A stretch of DNA of 64,000 nt from Gammaproteobacteria bacterium UBA5109 (GTDB taxonomy: Bacteria; Pseudomonadota; Gammaproteobacteria; Pseudomonadales; Pseudohongiellaceae): positions 130,847 to 194,846 of the forward strand of contig DHZH01000008.1 in assembly GCA_002414385.1 (NCBI GenBank), written 5' to 3'. The notes under the pieces were generated by a model. It had not been told where the DNA came from. It saw only the letters and a list, made by a program, of their open reading frames with translations, and ran no database searches. This document shows positions 52,125-60,078 of this stretch, piece after piece. Position numbers and translations under genes: made by a program. Each line of letters opens with the position of its first letter. The stretch's first letter is position 1.

Positions 52125-52819
52125 GTTTTTATGAACAACTTGTCACCAGCACGAGTGAACAGCAAAAGTACTTACTGACTGCGCCGATAATCAATCGATG
52201 TTTCCAGGGAGACATCACCCTTGATGACTATCTGAGCTTCCTGCTGGAGGCCTATCACCATGTCAAACACACCGTACCCTTGCTGATGAATGTCGGTGCA
52301 AAACTGCCTGAAGCAAAAGAGTGGTTGCGGGTTGCCGTGGGGGAATACATTGAAGAAGAAATGGGACACCAGGAATGGATACTGAATGATATTGCCTGTT
52401 GTGGTTTCGACAAGGAGCTTGCCAGAACCATCCTTCCCGCTCCTGCCACTGAAATGATGGTGGCCTATGCCTATGACATGATTAATCGCATTAACCCGCT
52501 TGGTTTCTTCGGCATGGTCCATGTGCTTGAGGGGACAAGCATTAATCTGGCCGACAAGGCTGCTGACACAATCAGGGAGAAACTTGGATTACCCCGCAAG
52601 GCATTTAGCTATCTTTATTCTCACGGGGCGCTGGATCAGGATCATGTAAAGTTTTTTCAGGGACTGATGAATAAAATTACTGACCCCGGGGAGCAGGAAA
52701 TAATTATTCACAGCGCCCGCATGTTTTACCGTTTGTACGGCGATATTTTCAGAAACCTGCAAGCGGAACATGGTATTCCGGCCTTGCCGAGTGAGGCAGC
52801 CTATGCAACTGGCCAATAA
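52121..52819 (+). CDS. Heme-oxygenase-like di-iron oxidase/oxygenase (TenA/PqqC-like fold)
   Basis: Belongs to the iron-containing redox group of the heme-oxygenase-like fold. The 232-residue protein keeps a full set of six candidate metal ligands: E43 and H50 (EAYHHVKH), E137 (HVLEGTS), H168, D172 and H175 (SHGALDQDH). The spacings E-x6-H and H-x3-D-x2-H match those of the chlamydial CADD di-iron protein as I recall it. It lacks the Cys expected in thiaminase TenA proteins, so despite the neighbouring TPP riboswitch it is unlikely to be TenA. Probably an O2-dependent enzyme on a fatty or amino-acid-like substrate. ATGA overlap with the ligase. Confidence 0.85.
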   Translation: MSFYEQLVTSTSEQQKYLLTAPIINRCFQGDITLDDYLSFLLEAYHHVKHTVPLLMNVGAKLPEAKEWLRVAVGEYIEEEMGHQEWILNDIACCGFDKELARTILPAPATEMMVAYAYDMINRINPLGFFGMVHVLEGTSINLADKAADTIREKLGLPRKAFSYLYSHGALDQDHVKFFQGLMNKITDPGEQEIIIHSARMFYRLYGDIFRNLQAEHGIPALPSEAAYATGQ

Positions 52820-53588
52820 ATGTATTCTGGTCACCGGCGCATCGGGTGGCATCGGTTCTGCTCTTTGCCGTCAGCTGGAGCAACAAAATGTCAGCCTGAT
52901 CATGAGCTGTTTCAGGGTCAATCAGCTCAAAAGTACGCAGCTAAGCCTGGAAAAACCACATACAACGGTAATTGCTGATGTCAGTACGGTCGAAGGTCGT
53001 CAACAGATAGTAACTGCCTGCGCACAGAAAGGCGGTATTGACGGGTTAATCAATCTGGCAGGAATCATGGATTTCAGTCTGTTCGAGAAGCAGGATGTAA
53101 GCATAATTGAAAAAAACCTGGCGGTGAACACAATTGCCCCGATCCTGCTCTGCCACGAATTGCTACCGCAGCTGCTGCTTAAACCCGAAGCATTCATCCT
53201 CAACGTTGGTTCAATCTTTGGTAGTATCGGCCATCCCGGCTTCAGTGTTTATTGTGCCAGCAAGGCAGCACTTAAAACTTTTAGTGAAGCCCTGTCCAGA
53301 GAGCTGGCAGATACGGCAGTTTCTGTTTCCTATATTGCTCCCAGAGCAACCTCGACTGCGCTGAATACAGATCGGGTCAATGCCCTGAATGCAGCACTCG
53401 GCAACAAGTCCGACTCTCCGGATTATGTCGCCAGACAAATTATCCGCTCGCTCAGGAAAGATGAACGACAACGCTTTCTCGGATGGCCAGAAAAACTGTT
53501 CGTCAAAATCAATGCCCTTTGCCCATCCATTGTGCATGGTGCACTGGTAAAAAAACTGCAAACCATCAAACAATTTACCAATCCCTAG
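52803..53588 (+). CDS. Short-chain dehydrogenase/reductase
   Basis: NAD(P)-dependent oxidoreductase. ATG 52803 gives 261 residues with TGASGGIG near residue 9, NLAGI, the catalytic serine in NVGSIFGS and YCASK (YxxxK) catalytic pair. A longer frame to 52770 exists but puts the Rossmann motif too far in. It overlaps the di-iron gene by 17 bases. Presumably reduces or oxidises the product of the two previous enzymes. Confidence 0.92.
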   Translation: MQLANKCILVTGASGGIGSALCRQLEQQNVSLIMSCFRVNQLKSTQLSLEKPHTTVIADVSTVEGRQQIVTACAQKGGIDGLINLAGIMDFSLFEKQDVSIIEKNLAVNTIAPILLCHELLPQLLLKPEAFILNVGSIFGSIGHPGFSVYCASKAALKTFSEALSRELADTAVSVSYIAPRATSTALNTDRVNALNAALGNKSDSPDYVARQIIRSLRKDERQRFLGWPEKLFVKINALCPSIVHGALVKKLQTIKQFTNP

Positions 53589-53597
53589 GGAGGGATC

Positions 53598-54236
53598 ATG
53601 AATATTTCAAAACTTTTGTTGGTATTGATCGGCTTACTGCCATGTACATATGCTCTGGCAGATGTTAACGGTGATGTTGCTCACCTGCAGGAACGCTGGG
53701 CTGAAGTAAACTATGAACTGCTGGACAGTAAAATTCAGGAAGATGCTTTTGAGCAACTCAGTAATGAGGCAATCATGTTGACCAGGGAATACCCGGACGC
53801 CGCAGAAGTCTGGATCTGGAGCGGCATCATCAAATCCACCTATGCCGGTGTTAAAGGAGGTCTCGGCGCCCTGTCACTGGCAAAAGACGCCAAAGCAGAT
53901 CTGGAAATGGCCATGCAACTGAATCCGGAGGCCCTGCAGGGATCCGCCTATACAAGCCTGGGTGCGCTGTATTACAGTGTCCCTGGCTGGCCGATTGGCT
54001 TTGGTGATGATGACTACGCTGAGGAACTTTTACTGATGGCGCTGGATCTAAACCCGGACGGTATAGATTCGAATTACTTTTATGCCAGCTATCTGGTCAG
54101 CGAAAGGCGTTATGATGAGGCACGGGAATATCTGCTCAAAGCCCGGCAGGCGCCTCCAAGACCCGACAGAACCCTGGCTGATGCCGGGCGCCAGCAGGAA
54201 ATTACAGAGCTGCTTGAAGAAATTGCCGATGAATAG
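53598..54236 (+). CDS. Exported TPR-repeat protein
   Basis: A 212-residue protein with a signal peptide (cleavage near TYALA, about residue 20) and helical TPR-like repeats, including AEVWIWSGIIKSTY, ALGALYYSVPGWPIGFG-type loop and EEYLLKAR hairpins. No enzyme motif. It starts 9 bases after the dehydrogenase with an AGGGAGGG ribosome-binding site. It probably scaffolds a periplasmic step; partner unknown. Confidence 0.75.
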   Translation: MNISKLLLVLIGLLPCTYALADVNGDVAHLQERWAEVNYELLDSKIQEDAFEQLSNEAIMLTREYPDAAEVWIWSGIIKSTYAGVKGGLGALSLAKDAKADLEMAMQLNPEALQGSAYTSLGALYYSVPGWPIGFGDDDYAEELLLMALDLNPDGIDSNYFYASYLVSERRYDEAREYLLKARQAPPRPDRTLADAGRQQEITELLEEIADE

Positions 54237-54241
54237 CACAC

Positions 54242-54907
54242 ATGCAAATTTTACTGGTTGAAGATGATCGTCCGCTGGCCCAGGGACTGCAAAAAGCCTT
54301 GCAAAACCGGGGCTATACGGTCAATCATGTCACCGAAGGCAAAGCAGCCCTGCATGTAATCAAGACTGAAAGGCCCGATATCCTGGTACTCGATATCGGC
54401 CTTCCTGATATCAGCGGGTTGAAAATACTCAGACAACTTCGCAGCAAACAGGACATGCTACCCGTTCTGCTGCTGACGGCCAGGGATTCCATTGACGATA
54501 AAGTTGCGGGGCTCGACAGTGGTGCAGATGATTATCTGCCCAAACCTTTTGAAATGACGGAATTATTCGCCCGGTTACGGGTACTGGAAAGACGCCTGGC
54601 CAGTGTAAAAAGCAGTGCTATTACAATCGGCGATGTCTGTCTTGATACTATTGAGCAGATGGTTACCTTCAAAGGCCAGGCCCTTGAGCTGTCGCGACGT
54701 GAATACATGCTGCTGAAAAACCTGATGGAAAATGCCGGTCGGGTTTTGACCCGGGAAACACTGGAAACCAGGCTCTATAACTGGGGCGAAGAAGTTTCCA
54801 GCAATGCACTGGAGGTGCATATCCATCACTTGCGTAAAAAAATCGGTGACGGCTTTATCAAGACGATTCGGGGTGTTGGCTATAAAGTAAATACCGAGAC
54901 AGCCTAG
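54242..54907 (+). CDS. OmpR/QseB-type response regulator
   Basis: DNA-binding output of a two-component system. The 221-residue protein has a receiver domain (D at VLDIGLPD, acceptor about residue 51; K in LPKPF) and a winged-helix domain with LSRREYMLLKNLM and RGVGYKVN. It overlaps the sensor kinase start at the stop codon. Placed between the biosynthetic genes and the iron permease, it probably controls this operon. Confidence 0.95.
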   Translation: MQILLVEDDRPLAQGLQKALQNRGYTVNHVTEGKAALHVIKTERPDILVLDIGLPDISGLKILRQLRSKQDMLPVLLLTARDSIDDKVAGLDSGADDYLPKPFEMTELFARLRVLERRLASVKSSAITIGDVCLDTIEQMVTFKGQALELSRREYMLLKNLMENAGRVLTRETLETRLYNWGEEVSSNALEVHIHHLRKKIGDGFIKTIRGVGYKVNTETA

Positions 54908-56226
54908 TGACTTCGATTCGATTTTTTCTGGTTGCAGGTATTCTGGCTGCCCTCACCCTGTTTAATTTTGTTGCCGCTTTACGCGGATACCAGTCCAGCA
55001 TGAATGAAGCAGAGGTGCTGTTTGACAATGAGCTGCTGGATTTGTCTCGTCTGGTCGCCAATCTGGATTTCACAAAAATTCCAGATGATTTCCGTCTGGG
55101 AAATAATCTGGCTTTTCAGGTCTGGCAAAATGACGAACTGCTCGGAGCCTCTCTGCATGCACCGGATGACCCGATCAATGCCTTCCTGCCCGGTTTTGAT
55201 TTCGCCAACTTTGATGGCTTTCGCTGGCGAACCTATACCCGCTATCAGGCACAGGATAATTTCTGGATTATAGTCGCGGAACGTACAGACCTTCGCTTTA
55301 TCCTGGCTGAAAACGTCGTGCTTGAATCAATAACCCCCATACTTATTGGTATTCCCTTGATTGGCCTGCTGATCTGGCTTGTAGTCAGTCATGGCCTGCG
55401 TCCTTTGAAATTACTTTCTACGGAATTACGCAATAAAGATGTCAATGACCTTAGCCCGATTGACGCTCAGCGCTCTGCCAGGGAACTGCACCAGGTTATT
55501 CACTCGTTAAACGGCTTGTTTCAGCGACTGGATGAATCACTGGAACGCGAAAAACGCTTTTCCGCAGATGCAGCTCATGAACTGCGCACTCCTATCAGTG
55601 CTCTGAAAATTCAGCTGCACAATTTACAGCAGGAAATAGATGATAAAGGCGAATCTTTCCTTGCTCTTCAGCAAGGTGTTGATCGCATGCAGCACCTGAT
55701 CGAGCAACTCCTGTCGCTTTACCGCATGACACCGGAACAGTTCAGGGACAATTGCGAAGTGATCGACCTCAATCACCTGACAAAAGATCTTATCGCCCAG
55801 CAATACTCACTGTTTGAGTCCAAACAACAAAAACTTGAAATTGAACAGGAGGCTGGTAAGGCGCAAATCGTTGGTGAAAAATTTGCCTTACAGACCATGC
55901 TGAGCAATTTACTGTCTAATGCCAGTAAATACAGTCCGGTAAAAGGCAAGATAAGAATACGGATTTACCATGAAGACACCCGGGTCTGTCTGGAAATTGA
56001 AGATAATGGTCCCGGGATTCCGGAGCAGGAAAGAAAACATGTTTTTGAGCGGTTTTACCGTACCAATCAGCATGAAAATTCACAGGTTCCTGGCTGTGGA
56101 CTTGGTTTGACCATAGTCAAACATGTTGCAGATCTGCACCATGCACACCTGTTTCTGCAATCATCCGACTTTGAAAGCGGTGTAAAATTCAAAGTATGTT
56201 TTACAGGGTATCGTTCCAGCTCATGA
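54907..56226 (+). CDS. QseC/PmrB-like sensor histidine kinase
   Basis: The 439-residue kinase starts with GTG at 54907 overlapping the regulator's stop. It has two transmembrane helices (about residues 4-23 and 139-160) with a periplasmic sensor loop of about 115 residues, a HAMP linker, H-box DAAHELRTPISAL, N-box LSNLLSNASKY, and G-boxes DNGPGIP and GCGLGLTI. The sensor loop is rich in acidic and aromatic residues; the signal could be a metal or a small molecule, not decided here. Confidence 0.93.
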   Translation: MTSIRFFLVAGILAALTLFNFVAALRGYQSSMNEAEVLFDNELLDLSRLVANLDFTKIPDDFRLGNNLAFQVWQNDELLGASLHAPDDPINAFLPGFDFANFDGFRWRTYTRYQAQDNFWIIVAERTDLRFILAENVVLESITPILIGIPLIGLLIWLVVSHGLRPLKLLSTELRNKDVNDLSPIDAQRSARELHQVIHSLNGLFQRLDESLEREKRFSADAAHELRTPISALKIQLHNLQQEIDDKGESFLALQQGVDRMQHLIEQLLSLYRMTPEQFRDNCEVIDLNHLTKDLIAQQYSLFESKQQKLEIEQEAGKAQIVGEKFALQTMLSNLLSNASKYSPVKGKIRIRIYHEDTRVCLEIEDNGPGIPEQERKHVFERFYRTNQHENSQVPGCGLGLTIVKHVADLHHAHLFLQSSDFESGVKFKVCFTGYRSSS

Positions 56227-56561
56227 ATCCATCAAGAGTGTTATTCATAAGCTTGATTGGCTTTTGCAGTGTGTACTGCATAACTGCTTTTGCTGCCAGC
56301 CAGGAGTTTGAACTACGTATACGTGAGCACCTGTTTTATCCTTCAAACCTTGAAGTACCGGCCAACCAGAAAATTCGGCTTGTCATCATCAATGAAGATG
56401 CCACGCCGGAAGAATTTGAAAGCTATGAATTAAATCGCGAAAAAGTGATACCCGGAAACAGTCGTACAGTGATTTTTATCGGCCCCTTGAGTCCGGGTGA
56501 GTACGTTTTTTTTGGTGAGTTCTACCCTCGTACCGCACAGGGAAAAATAATCGCCCGGTAA
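56223..56561 (+). CDS. Exported cupredoxin-fold protein without copper ligands
   Basis: Resembles the cupredoxin domain of EfeO and of P19-like iron-uptake proteins. ATG 56223 (ATGA overlap with the kinase stop) gives 112 residues: signal peptide to about residue 25, then EFELRIREHLFYPSNLEVPANQKIRL, and the GPLSPGEYVFFGEFYP strand pair. Outside the signal it has one His, no Cys and no Met, so no type 1 copper site. Acidic residues (ATPEEFESYE) may bind iron. Next gene is the iron permease. Confidence 0.83.
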   Translation: MNPSRVLFISLIGFCSVYCITAFAASQEFELRIREHLFYPSNLEVPANQKIRLVIINEDATPEEFESYELNREKVIPGNSRTVIFIGPLSPGEYVFFGEFYPRTAQGKIIAR

Positions 56562-56565
56562 CATT

Positions 56566-57396
56566 ATGTTCTTGGATACTGTCATTCTTGTCCTGCAGGA
56601 AATTCTCGAAGCCGCGCTAATTATCAGTGTCTTCCTGGCATTAATACGTCACTTCCATGACCTGAAACCAGGTTCATTCACTCCGGGGCACCTGTGGATT
56701 CCCGCAGCGGTTTTGATTGGAGTTTCCGGCGCCTGGATTTATGCCTTTTACATGCCGGATATCACCCAGTGGTTTGATTATGTTGGCCTCGAAATCGTTA
56801 ATTCAGCGCTGCAGATAATGATTATCATACTTCTGCTTTGTTTTTGTTACATGGTCACTTTGGAGCGTCTGGAAAAATCACCTCGGCTTAACCTGCTCGT
56901 GGCTATTTGCCTTACCTTACTGGTTTCCCTGGGAATTATCCGGGAAGTTTCAGAAATTATTATTTACGCTCAGGGCATACTCTCCAACCCTGAAAATTAC
57001 AGTCCGGTCCTGCTTGGCAGTCTTATTGCAATAGGAATCGGAGCCAGCAGCGGCATCATTCTCTATTATGTCCTGATAAACCTTCATGGCCTCTGGGGCC
57101 TGCGAATCTGCCTTATTTTGCTGGCATTATTTGCCGGGAATATGGCATCACAGGCAAGCCTCCTGCTGATACAGGCAGACTGGCTGCCCTATACCGTGGA
57201 ATTATGGGACAGTTCTGCCTTGTTACCTGAATATTCAGTGACAGGACAATTACTCTATGCACTTATTGGTTATGAAGCCAATCCATCCTTGCTGCAGGTA
57301 TGCGTTTATATCGGGGCAGTATTACTTATTCTGACCAGTCCACTGTTTCTGCTGAGCTGGCGATATAACAACATGCAAGCAGTTAGTAATTCATGA
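56566..57396 (+). CDS. FTR1-family iron permease (EfeU-like)
   Basis: Inner-membrane iron importer. The 276-residue protein has seven helices and two REXXE-type iron motifs: Q11-E-I-L-E15 and R126-E-V-S-E130. The first has Gln instead of Arg, a conservative change seen in divergent members, unverified. Gene order cupredoxin then permease resembles EfeO/EfeU arrangements but EfeB peroxidase is missing. It overlaps the next gene by 4 bases. Confidence 0.87.
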   Translation: MFLDTVILVLQEILEAALIISVFLALIRHFHDLKPGSFTPGHLWIPAAVLIGVSGAWIYAFYMPDITQWFDYVGLEIVNSALQIMIIILLLCFCYMVTLERLEKSPRLNLLVAICLTLLVSLGIIREVSEIIIYAQGILSNPENYSPVLLGSLIAIGIGASSGIILYYVLINLHGLWGLRICLILLALFAGNMASQASLLLIQADWLPYTVELWDSSALLPEYSVTGQLLYALIGYEANPSLLQVCVYIGAVLLILTSPLFLLSWRYNNMQAVSNS

Positions 57397-58118
57397 AAAA
57401 GCCTGAGTCTTCATTAGCAGTCAATCTGACATTCATACTGTCTTTATGCTGGTGCCAGGCAGCCATGGCCGATGGCCTGAGTATCGACAAAGTTTATCAT
57501 CCCTATGTGGATGCGCTGGAAAAAGAGCTGGAATACCGCAGCATTTACCCGGAAGCCCAGAGTAGATCGGCAAACCCTGCACAGATCCACAAGCTCTCCC
57601 TGGGGACTTCATTTTCCGATCATTGGTTTGGTGAATTTTATCTGGTGGGAGAAAAAGATCGTCGAGGAAATTTTGAACTTGAAGCCTATGAACTGGAGCT
57701 TAAATGGCAATTGAGTGAACAGGGTGAGTATTTTGCAGACTGGGGTTTGTTGTTTGAATATGAAAACGAAACCGAAGCCGATATCGAGGAAATCAGTGTC
57801 GGAATCCTGAGTGAAAAAGAATGGGGTCGCTGGAGTGGCACCGCCAATTTGCACTTCATTCAGGAATGGGGGGACGATATTGACGATGAGTTTGAAACAG
57901 CATTTGCCTGGCAAAGCCGTTATCGTTATTCACAGGCCCTGGAACCCGGTTTTGAGTTTTATACCGGACAGACCGCAACCGGCCTGGGCCCACTTGTACA
58001 GGGGGCCATCAACCTTGGGATTCGCAGAAACCTGCACTGGGAAGCTGGCCTGATCTTTGGACTTGATAACAAAAGCCCCGACCAGACCTTTCGCTTTCTC
58101 CTGGAATACGAGTTTTAA
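57393..58118 (+). CDS. Probable outer-membrane beta-barrel protein
   Basis: A 241-residue protein with a signal peptide (hydrophobic to residue 26, CQAAMA), an alpha-helical start (VDALEKELEYRS) and alternating-residue strands such as WFGEFYLVGEK and AYELELKWQL, ending in EYEF with a terminal aromatic residue as in outer-membrane barrels. Strongly acidic overall, which could attract cations. No family recognised. Last gene of the operon; the aminotransferase converges 15 bases away. Confidence 0.7.
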   Translation: MKKPESSLAVNLTFILSLCWCQAAMADGLSIDKVYHPYVDALEKELEYRSIYPEAQSRSANPAQIHKLSLGTSFSDHWFGEFYLVGEKDRRGNFELEAYELELKWQLSEQGEYFADWGLLFEYENETEADIEEISVGILSEKEWGRWSGTANLHFIQEWGDDIDDEFETAFAWQSRYRYSQALEPGFEFYTGQTATGLGPLVQGAINLGIRRNLHWEAGLIFGLDNKSPDQTFRFLLEYEF

Positions 58119-58133
58119 ATGCTTTTTACAGCG

Positions 58134-59330
58134 CTATGCTTGCAGCACACTGGCCACTGAACGTGCCAGGTATTCAATATTACGCTGGTTGATACCGGCG
58201 ACGTTGATACGGCTGGAGTTCACCAGATAGATACTGTAATCCTTAATCAGCGTCTGCACCTGCTCCACGGACAGTCCCAGAAATGAAAACATGCCCTTCT
58301 CTCTTTCGATGAAAAAGAAGTCCTGTTGCACCCCTGCTTCCTGTAACTTAACCACCAGTTCACTGCGCAGATTGTTGATACGTTCACGCATTTCCGTCAG
58401 TTCTGCCAGCCATTCGGCTTTGAGTTCTTCATCCGCAAGCACGATTTCAACCAGCTGGGCGCCATGCGAGGGTGGCATGGAATAGATCTGCCGGGCCGTT
58501 GATAAAATCTGTGAATGTGAGGCACTGACCTGATCGGGTGTTTCACCAATCAGGGTGACTGAACCGGTACGCTCCCGGTACAGGCCGAAGTTTTTTGAAC
58601 AGGACGATGCAATAATCACTTCCGGCAATCTTTCTGCCAGCAGCCGAACACCTTTGACATCCTCTTCCAGACCGTCACCCAGCCCCTGATAGGCAAGGTC
58701 AATAAAAGGGGTAAATCCCTGCTTTTCAGCAGCTTCGGCAAATGCCTGCCACTGTTCCCAGTTCAGGTCTCCCCCACAGGGGTTATGGCAGCAGCCATGC
58801 ACCAGGACCAGATCACCGACCTTGGCCTTTTTCAGCGTATCCATCATTTTTTCAAATTCAATTTCATGCGACTCATAGTTGTAATAGGGATACTCCACCA
58901 GTTCCAGCCCGGCAGAACTTAACAGCGGCACATGGTTTGCCCAGGTTGGGGTACTGACCCAGGTCCGGGTGCGGGGGAAATTTCTGTTTACAAACTCTGC
59001 TGCCACACGCAGGGCTCCCGAGCCGCCGGGAGCCAGGACACTGCAGGTTCGCTGATTGTTCAGGGCTGCACTGTTATCACCCAGAATCATACGGACAGTT
59101 GCTTCGTTAAAGCCTGCCGGTCCGGCCTGGGCAACATAGGATTTGGAAACCTCACTCTGCCACAGCTTCTGTTCCGCTTTCTTGATCGCAGAAACAACCG
59201 GAGTTTTACCTTCTTCATCCTTGTAAACACCGACCCCAAGATCAATCTTGTCAGGGTTTTTGTCTTCTATATAAGCCGCAGAAAGCCCCAGAATGGGGTC
59301 AGGAGGACGCCTTTCGATAGTCTGAAACAT
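58134..59330 (-). CDS. Aromatic/aspartate aminotransferase
   Basis: PLP class I aminotransferase of the AspC/TyrB type. The 398-residue protein opens MFQTIERRPPDPILGL, has LGVGVYKDEEG, the GCCHNPCGGD segment and the PLP lysine in SSCSKNFGLYRERTGS, and the C-terminal SSRINVAG. Which of aspartate, tyrosine or phenylalanine dominates cannot be read. Confidence 0.93.
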   Translation of the reverse strand: MFQTIERRPPDPILGLSAAYIEDKNPDKIDLGVGVYKDEEGKTPVVSAIKKAEQKLWQSEVSKSYVAQAGPAGFNEATVRMILGDNSAALNNQRTCSVLAPGGSGALRVAAEFVNRNFPRTRTWVSTPTWANHVPLLSSAGLELVEYPYYNYESHEIEFEKMMDTLKKAKVGDLVLVHGCCHNPCGGDLNWEQWQAFAEAAEKQGFTPFIDLAYQGLGDGLEEDVKGVRLLAERLPEVIIASSCSKNFGLYRERTGSVTLIGETPDQVSASHSQILSTARQIYSMPPSHGAQLVEIVLADEELKAEWLAELTEMRERINNLRSELVVKLQEAGVQQDFFFIEREKGMFSFLGLSVEQVQTLIKDYSIYLVNSSRINVAGINQRNIEYLARSVASVLQA

Positions 59331-59436
59331 CTTTTTTTTCCGTTATATTTATGAAAGCCGGGCAGGTTCTGAGCGGGAATTATATCAGCAAGCTTTTCAG
59401 CGGAAAACTGTAGAAGCGCGAATATGTTCAGGAATG

Positions 59437-59500
59437 TTCGGGACTAAAGTCCCTCCTACAAGCATACCCGATCCTATGTAGGAGCGGTTTTAACCGCGAA
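59437..59500. repeat. REP pair (BIME-like) between purE and aminotransferase
   Basis: Two 24-base units in opposite orientation: minus strand at 59437-59460 and plus strand at 59477-59500, 16 bases apart. Both read TGTAGGAG-stem-TT-stem-CGAA; the stems differ (GGACT/AGTCC versus CGGTT/AACCG) by compensatory changes. The head and tail resemble pseudomonad REP elements. A shortened remnant may lie at 59409-59422. Little else is in the 253-base gap 59331-59583. Confidence 0.8.
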
Positions 59501-59583
59501 GATGCACCTGATAATTCATTCGGGACTGAAGGCTACCGCGTCCTGCTATCGCCCCTTACCCACATCCGTGCACTCGCCAGGTT

Positions 59584-60078
59584 TTACGACTGGGACAGTT
59601 CCTCATTCATCCTGCGCACCTTGTCCTGCAGGCTGAGTTTGTATTCGGAAAGTTTGGCAGCGATTGCTTCATCACTGGTTCCAAGGATTTCAGCAGCCAG
59701 AATACCGGCATTTTTGGCACCGTCCAGGGCAACTGTCGCGACCGGAATACCTCCGGGCATCTGCAAAATGGACAGGACCGAATCCCAGCCATCAATCGAA
59801 TTGGAAGAATTGATCGGCACACCAATTACCGGCAGGGTTGTCACAGAGGCCACCATTCCGGGCAGATGAGCAGCACCTCCAGCGCCGGCAATGATCACCT
59901 GCAGCCCACGTTCCCGGGCGCTACCGGCATAGTCCATCATGGCTTCGGGTGTTCGGTGTGCGGAGACCACGGAAATTTCATGACTGATACCGAATTCATC
60001 CAGCATATCGGCAGCCTCTTGCATGACCGAAAGGTCTGAACGGCTTCCCATGATGATACCTACGCGAGCTTTACTCAT
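59584..60078 (-). CDS. purE: N5-carboxyaminoimidazole ribonucleotide mutase PurE
   Basis: Purine biosynthesis, step after PurK. The 164-residue protein has GIIMGSRSDLSVM, SAHRTPEAM, AGAGGAAHLPGM and VPINSSN, all diagnostic for class I PurE. It overlaps the purK stop by 4 bases... purE is the upstream reading end at 60078 and purK follows in the usual paired arrangement on the minus strand. Confidence 0.97.
   Translation of the reverse strand: MSKARVGIIMGSRSDLSVMQEAADMLDEFGISHEISVVSAHRTPEAMMDYAGSARERGLQVIIAGAGGAAHLPGMVASVTTLPVIGVPINSSNSIDGWDSVLSILQMPGGIPVATVALDGAKNAGILAAEILGTSDEAIAAKLSEYKLSLQDKVRRMNEELSQS

Noticed and set aside
52121..52819. Assigning this gene as thiaminase II (TenA) because a TPP riboswitch is nearby.
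   Set aside because: The di-iron ligand set is complete, the riboswitch belongs to the separate receptor transcript, and 111 bases with a hairpin separate the two units.
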